Below are positions 24,889 to 33,566 of a stretch of 44,552 nt of DNA, piece after piece. The notes beneath the pieces are model-generated. The model searched no databases, was not told where the DNA came from, and saw nothing but the letters and a program-made list of their open reading frames with translations. The translations under genes were made by a program, and so were the position numbers. Where the stretch lies: assembly GCA_028716705.1 (NCBI GenBank), contig JAQUPI010000009.1, forward strand, positions 1 through 44,552, read 5' to 3'. Each line of letters starts with the position of its first letter. Positions within the stretch are counted from its first letter, which is position 1. Source of the stretch: Candidatus Omnitrophota bacterium. GTDB taxonomy: Bacteria > Omnitrophota > Gorgyraeia > Gygaellales > Profunditerraquicolaceae.

Positions 24889-26843
24889 TGTTCTTCTTCC
24901 TGTTTTTTGGTAGCTAGATATTGGTTTATGATATTTTGGGCTATCTTGTGGGGAACTTCTTCATAATGCGAAAAACGCATGGTATACATCCCCCTGCCTC
25001 CGGTGATGGAGCGCAGGTCATTTGCGTAAGTGAACATCTCCGAAAGAGGGACCTGCGCCTTTAGTACCTGGCTTTTACCTTTAACCTCCATACCCATGAT
25101 CCGCCCTCGGCGGGAATTTATGTCTCCGGTTATCCCGCCCAAAGAATCCTCGGGTATGACTACCTCAACGTCCATGACCGGTTCTAAAAGGGCCGGGCCT
25201 GCCGCCTGGACAGCTTTGCGTAAGGCCATAGAACCGGCGATCTGGAAGGCCATATCCGAGGAGTCAACTTCATGGTATGAGCCGTCAACAAGGCGCACCC
25301 TGATATCTACTATCGGGTAACCCGCTACCGCCCCTTCTAAACAAGCCTGGGTAACTCCTTTTTCTACGGACGGGATGAAGTTCCTCGGGATCGCGCCGCC
25401 GAAGATCTTGTCAACGAACTCAAACCCTCCTCCCCTGGCCAAGGGCTCTACCTCTATCCAACAGTCGCCGTATTGCCCCCGTCCTCCGGATTGGCGCTTG
25501 AATTTACCCTGCACTTTAATACTCTTGGTAATGGTCTCTTTGTAAGAGACTTTCGGGGTGCCTAATTCCACCTCTACATTAAATCTTTTCTTCATCCGGT
25601 GCACCATGACCGCTAAATGCAGGTCGCCCAAACCGGAAATGATCAATTCTTTGGTTTGCGGGTCATGCGTTACCTTAAAGGTAGGGTCTTCGGAAGCGAG
25701 TTTATGCAGCGCGCCGGAAATTTTCTCCTCATCCTGGCGGGATTTAGGCTTGACCGAAGCGGATATCGCAGGCTCGGGAAAAATAACCGGCGGAAACAAG
25801 GCCTGGTTTTTTTCGTCACAAAGCGAATCGGAAGTCAGGGTTTCTTTGAGTTTAGCGATAGCTATGATATCCCCGCAGGAAGCCATATCTATGGGCCTTT
25901 GCTCTTTGCCCTGCAGAAAATAGATCTGCCCGATCCTTTCCCTGGTTTTTCTGTTTACGTTATAAAAACCGGTATTTGAAGCAAGTTTTCCGGAAAAGAC
26001 CCTAAGGCAGGTTAACTGTCCGACATAAGGATCGGATATGCTCTTGAAGACAAAAGCGCAAAAAGGCGCGTCTTCCTTTAAGGCAATTTCTTTTTTGTTC
26101 TCAGGGTTTGACGGATCGGCCGCCTCGGCCCGGCTTCTTTCAACCGGAGAGGGCAGATAAGCGATAACCGCGTTCAATAATCCCTCTATGCCTTTTTCGT
26201 CCAGGGCCGATCCCGATATCACCGGAAATAAATTCCGCTTTATCACTGCCTGGCGCAGCCCCCGGCTCAAATCTTCAGGCGATAACTTCTCTCCGCTGAG
26301 GTATTTTTCAAGGAGCTTGTCATCGCTTTCCGCGACGATATCAACCAGCTCCGGAGCGTCGGAAGAAGTTATTTCTACCGCTTTTTTCGAGAGCCTTTCC
26401 TTAATATCCTGAGCCGCCTTGTTCAGGTCGATACCTTCCTTGTCCGTTTTATTTATAAAGATCAGGCAGGGGAGGTTAGCTTCTTCCAAAAACTGCCATG
26501 CGCGTTCGGTGCCTACCTCAACGCCGCTTGACGCGTCCACGACGATGATCGCGCTGTCTACCGCCCGTAAGCCTGAAATTACTTCACCCAGAAAATCCGC
26601 GTAACCCGGAGTATCCACAATCTGGATGCGGTTGTCTTTGTAATCACAGAACAAGAAACCGGAATTTATGGAGCTTTTTCTCTCTATTTCATCAAAGCTG
26701 TAATCGCTGACCGTAGTTCCTTCGGCGATTGTCCCTTTGCGGGTAGTAGCCTTGCAAAAATAGAGAATGCTTTCCGAGAGGGTTGTTTTTCCTGATTGGG
26801 CGTGGCCTAAAAGGATAAAATTTCTTTTTTTCTGGACATCCAT
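24885..26843 (-). CDS. Elongation factor G-like GTPase (EF-G paralogue)
   Basis: This 652-residue protein has all five EF-G domains. The G domain has P-loop GHAQSGKT at 13-20, DTPGYADF at 77-84 and NKTD near 130. Switch I reads EIERKSSINSG where canonical EF-G has an RGITI-type motif, which places it among divergent EF-G-like (EF-G-II/FusA2) proteins instead of the main translocase. Domain IV (VSYKETITKSIKVQGKFKRQSGGRGQYGDCWIEVEPL) and domain V are intact. Paralogues of this kind are variously linked to translocation, ribosome recycling or tetracycline-protection-like functions; the role here is unknown. A near-consensus sigma-70 promoter lies upstream and the YchF-like gene overlaps its end. 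Confidence 0.93.
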   Translation of the reverse strand: MDVQKKRNFILLGHAQSGKTTLSESILYFCKATTRKGTIAEGTTVSDYSFDEIERKSSINSGFLFCDYKDNRIQIVDTPGYADFLGEVISGLRAVDSAIIVVDASSGVEVGTERAWQFLEEANLPCLIFINKTDKEGIDLNKAAQDIKERLSKKAVEITSSDAPELVDIVAESDDKLLEKYLSGEKLSPEDLSRGLRQAVIKRNLFPVISGSALDEKGIEGLLNAVIAYLPSPVERSRAEAADPSNPENKKEIALKEDAPFCAFVFKSISDPYVGQLTCLRVFSGKLASNTGFYNVNRKTRERIGQIYFLQGKEQRPIDMASCGDIIAIAKLKETLTSDSLCDEKNQALFPPVIFPEPAISASVKPKSRQDEEKISGALHKLASEDPTFKVTHDPQTKELIISGLGDLHLAVMVHRMKKRFNVEVELGTPKVSYKETITKSIKVQGKFKRQSGGRGQYGDCWIEVEPLARGGGFEFVDKIFGGAIPRNFIPSVEKGVTQACLEGAVAGYPIVDIRVRLVDGSYHEVDSSDMAFQIAGSMALRKAVQAAGPALLEPVMDVEVVIPEDSLGGITGDINSRRGRIMGMEVKGKSQVLKAQVPLSEMFTYANDLRSITGGRGMYTMRFSHYEEVPHKIAQNIINQYLATKKQEEEQ

Positions 26844-26879
26844 GTCTAAATCCCCTTTTGGCTGCTACAAGATTTAAAC

Positions 26880-26908
26880 ATTATATAACAGGCGGCCGGG
26901 AGGGTCAA
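26880..26908 (-). promoter_or_regulatory. Sigma-70 promoter of the EF-G-like/purH/folC/mnmE directon
   Basis: The minus strand has TTGACC (26908-26903), exactly 17 bases of spacer, then TATAAT (26885-26880). Transcription should start near 26873, about 30 bases before the ATG at 26843. It is the best housekeeping promoter I see in the window. Confidence 0.8.
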
Positions 26909-26941
26909 GAAAATTGCTTAAGGGAGCCCGCGGTAAAACTT

Positions 26942-28318
26942 TTAGAACTTAAATTGCAGCTCCGTCCTTAAAAATACGGCGTTGTCCCTGTTCCTGTAGA
27001 AATCCCCGGCAAATAGGTACTCCGCAAGAAAATAAGCAGAAACGGTTTTATTAAAAAAATAATCTATCCTTGCTTGCGGCAGATGCCCTCTATCTTTGCC
27101 TTCACCGGACAAAATAGCGCTCCGGGAGGCCTGTTCATTTGCGCGCAGGTAGTTATACCAGAAAGAAAGTTTCATTTTATCGGTAGGTTTTAATAATAAC
27201 TCTGCCCTTAATATGCCCAAATTTGTCCAGTACCCGAGCACACCGGTATCGGTGCCTATGCTTAATACGTACAATTCAGAAACCCAGTTCCAGCGGGAGA
27301 ACAACGGGTCCCAGGCCTCATTTTTGCCGGTCTTTTGATCATCTCCGGAAAGATAAATATAACCCATGCTCACCTGGGGGAGCCAGCAAACATCCTTAAA
27401 ACATTTATCCAGGAACGTGTAACCTCCGAATCCCTGCCGGTCATTTTCACCGTAGTTACCCGTTTGATACGCGAACTGGCCCCTTGCGGTCCAGGAAGAA
27501 AGATCGTATTTGGTAAAGAATCCGAAAGTATTGATCTTGCCTTTTTGGGCCTGCAACCCGGCCCCCCCGTCCTCTTCATTCTTGAAAATATAGTATGCCT
27601 CAAGCTTAAGATTTTCTATGGCTTTATTCTTCCAGTATAATACCCCTCCTTGCTCGTCGGTGGTATTCAACGCCTGAGGCGCCTTATCCAATGAAAGATT
27701 AGCTTGCTGTTTGAGCTTTGCCCTGTTAATCACCGGAAAAAATTTTTCGCTGCGCGGGTTATTTATGTAAAGTATATCCAGCTGGTTTTTCTCATTTACT
27801 TTCCAGTTCGCTTTAGCGGCGTTAAAATAATAAGTCCTTGAGCCGTCCTGGGGAGTGCCTTCCATGATCAGGAAACCTTCGCCGTATTCAAAGAGCAGAT
27901 CCTGCCTTCCTATGCGTAAATCCAGCGGGTATTCCAGAAAATTCCTCAGATCCATGTACAGGTTGTCAAAGACTACTTCGTTTATGTCAAAGTGGTAACC
28001 CTTTTTGCTGCCTGATTTATCGGGAGCGGCCGAGCTGGTCCCGCCGAAGTATGTATAGGCCCTGAACTCATCGCTGAGTTTGGCGAAAAGGGTCAGGTCC
28101 TCATCAACATCGGCTTGCCCCCAAACCGATGTTTTTATCCGGAAAAAGCTCCGGTTGTTCTTCACGCTTTTATCCATGTCGAATACATCGGACCATAATT
28201 CGTGCCTGAGGCGTAAATATGGCGCCCATTTGAACTGTACCTCGGCGTAAGCGGGAGCGATAAAAAGAACAGCTGTCGCGATTAAAGCACCTGTGGTTAT
28301 CCGCGATATTCTATTCAT
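26942..28318 (-). CDS. Outer-membrane beta-barrel porin, alginate-export type
   Basis: This 458-residue protein has a signal peptide (MNRISRITTGALIATAVLFIAPAYA, cleaved before EVQFKW). A barrel of alternating hydrophobic strands ends in phenylalanine (RTELQFKF), as expected for BamA recognition. The segments LRIGRQDLLFEYGEGFLIMEGTPQDGSRTYYFNAAK and LWYNYLRANE-like strands fit the alginate_exp family of 16-18-stranded substrate channels. It starts 14 bases after the symporter stop and probably supplies the same substrate across the outer membrane. That substrate (a small organic acid, sugar or uronate) cannot be deduced. Confidence 0.85.
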   Translation of the reverse strand: MNRISRITTGALIATAVLFIAPAYAEVQFKWAPYLRLRHELWSDVFDMDKSVKNNRSFFRIKTSVWGQADVDEDLTLFAKLSDEFRAYTYFGGTSSAAPDKSGSKKGYHFDINEVVFDNLYMDLRNFLEYPLDLRIGRQDLLFEYGEGFLIMEGTPQDGSRTYYFNAAKANWKVNEKNQLDILYINNPRSEKFFPVINRAKLKQQANLSLDKAPQALNTTDEQGGVLYWKNKAIENLKLEAYYIFKNEEDGGAGLQAQKGKINTFGFFTKYDLSSWTARGQFAYQTGNYGENDRQGFGGYTFLDKCFKDVCWLPQVSMGYIYLSGDDQKTGKNEAWDPLFSRWNWVSELYVLSIGTDTGVLGYWTNLGILRAELLLKPTDKMKLSFWYNYLRANEQASRSAILSGEGKDRGHLPQARIDYFFNKTVSAYFLAEYLFAGDFYRNRDNAVFLRTELQFKF

Positions 28319-28332
28319 TAAGGAGTGTTTTT

Positions 28333-29937
28333 TTACTTGCCCGGCTTGAGGTTAAAACAATTATCAATATGTTCTTGGGGCAATTTTTTTGTGAATAGGC
28401 TGACTAATACCGCCGTCACAAAAGAAATCGGCATAATTACGGCAATCGCGTCTATAACTGTCCATGGGAACGGGGCTAAACTTGGTTTATTAAATATAAA
28501 TTTGCATAAACCCAGGGCTTCCGATTCTTTCTGGTGAATGAACAATAGCCAAAAAGCGGTTCCCAGGAATCCTACCGCCATACTCGCGATGACTCCGGCT
28601 TTAGTCATCCCTTTCCAGAATAACGCTCCAATATAGGAAGGTAAGAATACGCTCGCGCATATACCGAAAAATATCGCCGTCCCTACGGCGATAATGTTCC
28701 CGGGGAGGCTGTACCCTAATATCACCGCGAATAAAACTCCAAGGACTATCCCTATGCGCGTGGCCAACACGGTGTATTTATTATGCCTGCCCCCCAAGAT
28801 CGCCCTTTCAAAAAAATCTCTTCCGATCGCCGCGCCCAAAGCTTGAAACTGGGAACCGGAACTGGACATTGCCGCGGATAAAATAACAAGCGTAAAGACA
28901 TACACGAACCACGCCGGCAAGGCGCTGTTTATATAGAGCGGGATGATCTTATCGATGTTGCCTCCTGAAACGGCTAACGATATCTGTCCAAATTTGGGAT
29001 CATTAAAGAAATGGACATTCGAGAGGGCGCCGACTATAAAGGCCGCGCCGATGATGCACAGAAAAAAAACGCCGCCCATCCCGACCGCGCGATTAAGCTC
29101 CTTGGCGCTCTTTACGGTCATAAATCTTACCGCCAGATACGGCTGGGCAAGGACCCCGACACCGACTCCCATGACAAAAGTTGTGATCATGGTCCACCAG
29201 ATATTAGAACCCAACGCGGGCATACGCGTCCACCCCAAATGACCAATCCTCGCGAGTTTATCAGGGACTTGCGTCGCCAATTGGGAAAGCGCCTGATGCG
29301 CGGGGGCTACTCCGCCTAATTTTAGATAGGTAATTGCCAGCAAGATGATCATCCCGATAAACATAATGGTTCCCTGGAAAGCGTCAATATACATGGTACC
29401 CTTTAATCCTCCGCTAATGACATAAGCGCAAATAATGAGCGTGTAAATCAGAAGGGCGACATTAAAATTCATAAAGAAGGTCGTTTCAATAAAACGGGCA
29501 GCCCCTATCAAAACAACAGCCGCGTATAGAGGCATAAACAAAAAAATGACCAGGGCGCTGGCGCCCTGGATAAACCGCGATTTAAATCTCCTGCCCAAAA
29601 ACTCGGGGAAGGTATGGGCGTCTAGCCTGTGCCCGATTTTCCTAGTGCGTTTGCCAAACACGATAAAAGCCACAATAATACCGAAGAGGACCGTCAAGAG
29701 AGTAAGCCATAAAAGACTCAACCCAAATAAGGCAGCCGCTCCCCCAAATCCAATAATAGCCGAGGTGCTGATGGCGGAAGCCCCATAAGAGATGGACATA
29801 ACGAAAGGATGTATGTCTCTTCCGGCCACTAAATAATCTAAGGCGCTTTTTGTCCTGCGGTAACCGCAATAACCCAGGAACCCTACCACGGATAGATATA
29901 TGATTACCACAATGGTCAATGTAAGCATATTATTCAT
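28333..29937 (-). CDS. Sodium:solute symporter (SSS family)
   Basis: This 534-residue inner-membrane protein has about 13 hydrophobic helices in the LeuT-like SSS order. Its N-terminal motif is YRRTKSALDYLVAGRDIHPFVMSISYGASAISTSAIIGFGGAAALFG, with the conserved sodium-site region near residues 50-70, and it has the central segment GGLKGTMYIDAFQGTIMF. It imports a small solute (acetate-, proline-, pantothenate- or sugar-like) with sodium. The gene is preceded by a 58-residue one-helix protein and followed by a porin, giving a compact import unit. Starts at 29937 or nine bases later are possible; the GAAAAGG box suits the second ATG better. Confidence 0.92.
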   Translation of the reverse strand: MNNMLTLTIVVIIYLSVVGFLGYCGYRRTKSALDYLVAGRDIHPFVMSISYGASAISTSAIIGFGGAAALFGLSLLWLTLLTVLFGIIVAFIVFGKRTRKIGHRLDAHTFPEFLGRRFKSRFIQGASALVIFLFMPLYAAVVLIGAARFIETTFFMNFNVALLIYTLIICAYVISGGLKGTMYIDAFQGTIMFIGMIILLAITYLKLGGVAPAHQALSQLATQVPDKLARIGHLGWTRMPALGSNIWWTMITTFVMGVGVGVLAQPYLAVRFMTVKSAKELNRAVGMGGVFFLCIIGAAFIVGALSNVHFFNDPKFGQISLAVSGGNIDKIIPLYINSALPAWFVYVFTLVILSAAMSSSGSQFQALGAAIGRDFFERAILGGRHNKYTVLATRIGIVLGVLFAVILGYSLPGNIIAVGTAIFFGICASVFLPSYIGALFWKGMTKAGVIASMAVGFLGTAFWLLFIHQKESEALGLCKFIFNKPSLAPFPWTVIDAIAVIMPISFVTAVLVSLFTKKLPQEHIDNCFNLKPGK

Positions 29938-29952
29938 CCTTTTCGATCTTCA

Positions 29953-30129
29953 TTATATATCTTTTTCCGCTTTTATTTCCGCCTTTACCCATTTGATATC
30001 TTCGGGCTGGATACGCTCGTCGCCCTTATTCCAATTCACGAATCCATAAACGATACAAAAGACAGCGCTTAAAATACTCAAAAGATAAGCCAGCCATACG
30101 CCGGGATCCGCTATACCCAATACAGTCAC
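29953..30129 (-). CDS. Small symporter accessory protein, 58 residues
   Basis: This short gene starts at GTG 30129, preceded by a GGAGGAG ribosome binding site five bases upstream, and ends at TAA 15 bases before the symporter. The N-terminus GIADPGVWLAYLLSILSAVF (residues 5-24) forms a single membrane helix. It is followed by CIVYGFVNWNKG and a charged cytosolic tail (KWVKAEIKAEKD). This is the recognisable pattern of the small proteins that accompany some SSS symporters. It probably stabilises or regulates the transporter next door. Confidence 0.85.
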   Translation of the reverse strand: MTVLGIADPGVWLAYLLSILSAVFCIVYGFVNWNKGDERIQPEDIKWVKAEIKAEKDI

Positions 30130-30264
30130 TTAACTCCTCCTTTTAGGCGGCAATATAGTCGTTACAGACGAAACAAAGAATTATTTTCTTTTCAATAAAG
30201 TTTATAAAGCTGAAAAATATCGGTTTCCGGATGAAAGATAAACAGGAAGGAGGGACGAAAAACA

Positions 30265-31452
30265 TTATTCCAGATAGGTGTAAATCTTCCCTTTGTAATT
30301 TCTTAGGACGTATTTCCCTTTTGCTTGGGAAAGGATATAATTCGGCCCGATGGGGATTTTTCCGCCTCCTCCGGGGCCGTCAATGACATAGGTGGGCACG
30401 GCATAACCCGAGGTATGGCCTCTTAATTTCTCTATTATATTTATCCCTACGGCTACCGGGGTGCGAAAATGTTGCGTACCCTTGACCGGATCGCACTGAT
30501 ATATATAGTACGGCCTGACCCTGATCTGCAAAAGCTCATGCACCAGCCGCTTCATTATATAGGGCCGGTCATTGACTCCTTTCAAGAGAACGCTCTGACT
30601 GCCCAGCGGGATCCCGCTGTCGGCAAGCATATCGCATGCCATTTTACAGCGCTTTGTGATCTCTTTGGGGTGGTTAAAATGAATGCTGACCCAAATCGGC
30701 GAGTATTTCTTGAGCATGTTTACAAGCTTTTCCGTGATGCGCTGCGGCAGGGTAACGGGTACGCGCGTGCCGATACGCAGGAATTCCACGTGAGAAATGG
30801 AACGCAGCTGTTGTATTAAACTCTCCAGCTCATCATCTTCCAATATGAGCGGGTCGCCGCCTGAAATAAGCACATCCCTTATCTTCCTGTTGGCTTTAAT
30901 ATATTCGATCGCCGCGTCAAACCTTCCGGCGGAATTGCTTTCGGGATGTTCGCCCACCAGCCTTCTCCTGGTGCAATGGCGGCAGTACATAGCGCATGAA
31001 TCTGTGGCAAGAAGCAGGACGCGGTCAGGATAGCGGTGAACCAGATGCGGCGCCGGAGAATCCCTGTCTTCAGCGCAAGGGTCGACCATCTCATGGGGGC
31101 CGACCACAGATTCGAAGCTGATCGGCACTGCCTGGCGTCTTATGGGACAGCCGGGGTCGTCCGGGTCGAGCAAGGTCACCCAATAAGGCGTTATCGCCAT
31201 GGATAATCTGCCGCTTGCCTTCTTGATCCCCTGCTCTTCTTCCGGAGTCAATTTTATGACTTCAGCCAGCTCTTCCTTTGTACGCACTCTGTGTTTCAGC
31301 TGCCAGTGCCAGTCTTCCCAGTCTAAAGGGTTTACATCCTTATACAAGCTGACCTGCTGATAATCTTGCTGCCTTCTGGATGCGCGCTGCGCGGTAACGG
31401 GAGTTTCCAAGACTAATTTTTGCGTCTCTGCCACGACAGAGTTATGGTTCAT
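30265..31452 (-). CDS. kamA: KamA-family lysine 2,3-aminomutase
   Basis: This 395-residue radical SAM enzyme is PLP-dependent. Cluster cysteines C153, C157 and C160 are in CAMYCRHC, and the PLP lysine is K365 in GPGGGGKIP. The two aspartates that bind the lysine side chain in the characterised enzyme are kept (D294 in KGVND, D321 in YQCD), unlike glutamate 2,3-aminomutases, so alpha-lysine to beta-lysine is the likely reaction. The first 11 bases overlap the end of the upstream ATP-grasp gene. Beta-lysine is used in antibiotics, osmolytes, EF-P modification and lysine fermentation. No EpmA/EF-P or fermentation genes are nearby, so a ligase product with the two adjacent ATP-grasp enzymes is the better inference. 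Confidence 0.94.
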   Translation of the reverse strand: MNHNSVVAETQKLVLETPVTAQRASRRQQDYQQVSLYKDVNPLDWEDWHWQLKHRVRTKEELAEVIKLTPEEEQGIKKASGRLSMAITPYWVTLLDPDDPGCPIRRQAVPISFESVVGPHEMVDPCAEDRDSPAPHLVHRYPDRVLLLATDSCAMYCRHCTRRRLVGEHPESNSAGRFDAAIEYIKANRKIRDVLISGGDPLILEDDELESLIQQLRSISHVEFLRIGTRVPVTLPQRITEKLVNMLKKYSPIWVSIHFNHPKEITKRCKMACDMLADSGIPLGSQSVLLKGVNDRPYIMKRLVHELLQIRVRPYYIYQCDPVKGTQHFRTPVAVGINIIEKLRGHTSGYAVPTYVIDGPGGGGKIPIGPNYILSQAKGKYVLRNYKGKIYTYLE

Positions 31453-32452
31453 TTAAAGCTCCCCTTCTTTCTGAGGCGCTTGATATTATCGCCTCGATTA
31501 TATTTTCATATTTCATTCCCGCGGCATAAGCCATTATCGGAAAATTCGATTCCTTGGGATTAAGTCCCGGTAGAGGGTTTATTTCCAGCACATAGGGGAT
31601 CCCGTCCGCGCTCAGCCGGAAGTCAGTACGAGAAATATCAAAGCACCCGACTGCCTGATGCGTCTTTAGGGCAGTCTCCTTTACAAGCTTTTCGGTATCT
31701 TTATCGAGCCGCGCCGGACAGTGGAAAGTAGGGATCAGGCCGAATTCTTCACTCCCCTGGAATTCTTTCATCCTCCAGGAATAGAAATATTCTCCGCTCC
31801 TTTGGCAGCTGGAAAAGTCTATTTCAAGGATAGGCAAAGCTATGGCCTTGCCATTCTCAAGGATACCTACGGTCAGCTCTTTCCCTTCGATGAACTCTTC
31901 CACAAGCACCTCTTGGCTGTATAGCTGCCGGATCTCTTTTACCTTGGCAAAAAGCGCCCCTTCATTATCGACGACATTAGAGGCGCTTATCCCTTTGGCG
32001 GAGCCTTCAAAATTCGGCTTTACGATAAGGGGGAACCTTAAAGAACCATCTAATTTCTCATCATCTTTGCGAAAAACCTGAAAATTAGGGGTAGGTATAT
32101 TCTCCGCTTTCAATATCTTCTTGGTAAGAGCTTTATTCAAGGCGAGCGCCAGGGAAAATGTGCCCGAGCCGGTGTATGGAATATCCAGATAATCCAGTAT
32201 GGCGGGTATTTCGGCTTCGCGGAACCTTCCGCTTTTGCCTTCGGCTATGTTAAAAACCATATCCACGCGGTTATTCTTGAAATAAGAAAAAAGGTTGGGC
32301 TGCTCTACGTCAACAAGATCAACCGTATGGCCGTTATTCCTTATCGCGCTGGATATGGCGCTTATGGTTTCTTCTGAGTCGAATTCGGAAAAATAATCCG
32401 CGGGCTTTGTTTGGTCTTTCTTCTTTAAATTATAGGTCAGGGCTACACGCAT
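31442..32452 (-). CDS. ATP-grasp ligase, D-alanine-D-alanine ligase-like (second of two)
   Basis: This 336-residue protein has the D-Ala-D-Ala-ligase fold. The N-terminal Rossmann-like part has FNIAEGKSGRFREAEIPAILDYLDIPYTGSG. The ATP-grasp core has FPLIVKPNFEGSAKGIS and VEEFIEGKELTVGIL, with metal-binding VLEINPLPGLNP near the end. It shares order and phrases (AENIPTPNF; IVKPNFEGS) with the gene upstream, so they are tandem paralogues. Its start touches the upstream stop (TAATG) and kamA overlaps its end. A true Ddl is usually a single gene beside mur genes; the pairing with kamA suggests condensation of amino acids, perhaps beta-lysine, into a dipeptide or peptide-like compound. The substrate is not known. 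Confidence 0.87.
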   Translation of the reverse strand: MRVALTYNLKKKDQTKPADYFSEFDSEETISAISSAIRNNGHTVDLVDVEQPNLFSYFKNNRVDMVFNIAEGKSGRFREAEIPAILDYLDIPYTGSGTFSLALALNKALTKKILKAENIPTPNFQVFRKDDEKLDGSLRFPLIVKPNFEGSAKGISASNVVDNEGALFAKVKEIRQLYSQEVLVEEFIEGKELTVGILENGKAIALPILEIDFSSCQRSGEYFYSWRMKEFQGSEEFGLIPTFHCPARLDKDTEKLVKETALKTHQAVGCFDISRTDFRLSADGIPYVLEINPLPGLNPKESNFPIMAYAAGMKYENIIEAIISSASERRGALNEP

Positions 32453-33441
32453 TATTCCAGGTTATACCTTTTTAGGGCGCTGTCCAATATCCTGCCGATA
32501 ATCTGTTCGTAAGTAATGCCGATCTCCTTGGCTACTAACAAGAAGACGTCCTCAGTTGATAGGGAAGGCAGAGGATTTATTTCCAGCACATAAGGATTAC
32601 CCTCGCTGTCCACCCGGAAATCCACCCTGCCGAAATCGCGGCATTCGACGGCATCATAGGTCTTCAGGGCCAATTCCATAATCCTCTTCCTTAAGTCCGC
32701 GTTAATATGCGCGGGGCAGATGTATTCCAGTCTGTCGGACTGGATCCTGGCAAAAGTATAGAATTTATCCTCAAGCTTCAGCCTGCCGTCTATCTTTATC
32801 TGCACTATAGGCAGCGCCTGCGGCGGATCATTGCCGATGACCGCCACGGTAAATTCCTGCCCGGATATAAATTGCTCTACAAGCGCGGGCTGCTTATATG
32901 TGTTTATTACAAATTCAACCTGTTTCTTCAGGTCTTCCCTGTTCTCAACCCTTGAGTTTTCGCTCAGGCCCTTGGAGGAGCCTTCAAAACGCGGCTTTAC
33001 GATGAGTGGGAATTTAAAATGGTTTGTGTTGGCAAGCGCTTCGGGGGATTTCAATTCAAAAAATTTCGGCGTGGGTATGTTTTCGGCGATAAAGATCTTC
33101 TTCGCCATGATCTTATCAAGCGTCAAGCTCAAGGTCAGGGCATCGGCACCCACAAAAGGTATGCCCGCCATCTCCAACAGTATGGGAACCTGCGATTCCC
33201 TGTTCCTGCCGGTAAGGCCTTCGGAGATGTTAAAAACAATATCCACATCGAGCGAGCCGATTTTCTCGAGAAGGCTTGATGCGTTGCCTATTTTTTTTAC
33301 TTTAAATCCGCACGCCTGGATGGCGGAGGCGATAACCTGGATAGTGGAAGGATGGTCGAATTCGGCGTTTGCATCTGGCGGGTCATCTTTCTTGAACGCG
33401 TAATCCGTCTTCAGATCGAAGGTCAAACCGACGGTCTTCAT
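32452..33441 (-). CDS. ATP-grasp ligase, D-alanine-D-alanine ligase-like (first of two)
   Basis: This 329-residue ATP-grasp enzyme begins at the ATG at 33441. It shows TIQVIASAIQACGFKV, FNISEGLTGRNRESQVPILLEMAGIPFVGAD, the ATP-binding FPLIVKPRFEGSSKGLS, VEQFISGQEFTVAVIG and the metal site VLEINPLPSL. It lacks an upstream ribosome binding site: immediately before the ATG is the T-run of a terminator hairpin (33447-33480). Expression is therefore probably controlled by transcription attenuation. It heads a three-gene set with its paralogue and kamA. Peptidoglycan Ddl function is possible but not favoured, because of the duplication and neighbours. Confidence 0.87.
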   Translation of the reverse strand: MKTVGLTFDLKTDYAFKKDDPPDANAEFDHPSTIQVIASAIQACGFKVKKIGNASSLLEKIGSLDVDIVFNISEGLTGRNRESQVPILLEMAGIPFVGADALTLSLTLDKIMAKKIFIAENIPTPKFFELKSPEALANTNHFKFPLIVKPRFEGSSKGLSENSRVENREDLKKQVEFVINTYKQPALVEQFISGQEFTVAVIGNDPPQALPIVQIKIDGRLKLEDKFYTFARIQSDRLEYICPAHINADLRKRIMELALKTYDAVECRDFGRVDFRVDSEGNPYVLEINPLPSLSTEDVFLLVAKEIGITYEQIIGRILDSALKRYNLE

Positions 33442-33446
33442 ATGAT

Positions 33447-33480
33447 AAAAAATAAGGGCTCAATTCCCGTTAGAGCCCTT
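33447..33480 (-). terminator. Leader terminator/attenuator before the ATP-grasp/kamA operon
   Basis: On the minus strand AAGGGCTC and GAGCCCTT form a perfect 8-bp stem with an 11-base loop, followed by A and six T. The T-run ends six bases before the ATG at 33441 and about 80 bases after the start of the predicted leader transcript. Because it stands between the promoter and the first gene, it is an attenuator candidate. A short leader frame (TTG 33503 or in-frame GTG 33491 to TGA 33438) runs through it and overlaps the ATG, but its start signal is weak: AAGGAGG lies 14 bases from the TTG. Stretches AGGT-TAG-ACCT and ACCT...AGGT upstream can form mutually exclusive pairs. Confidence 0.72.
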
Positions 33481-33566
33481 GTACTCTTCACCTGGTTTTT
33501 CAATTTATTAGGTCTAACCTCCTTAAGGCCGGCAATTTTACTCTCAATATCTTGTGTCTAGCTAAT

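Noticed and set aside
33447-33560. T-box, lysine riboswitch or guanidine (mini-ykkC) leader before the ATP-grasp genes
   Set aside because: The diagnostic T-box sequence and the multi-helix lysine core are absent. The ACGG in the hairpin loop is within an 11-base loop, not the tight paired loops of mini-ykkC.
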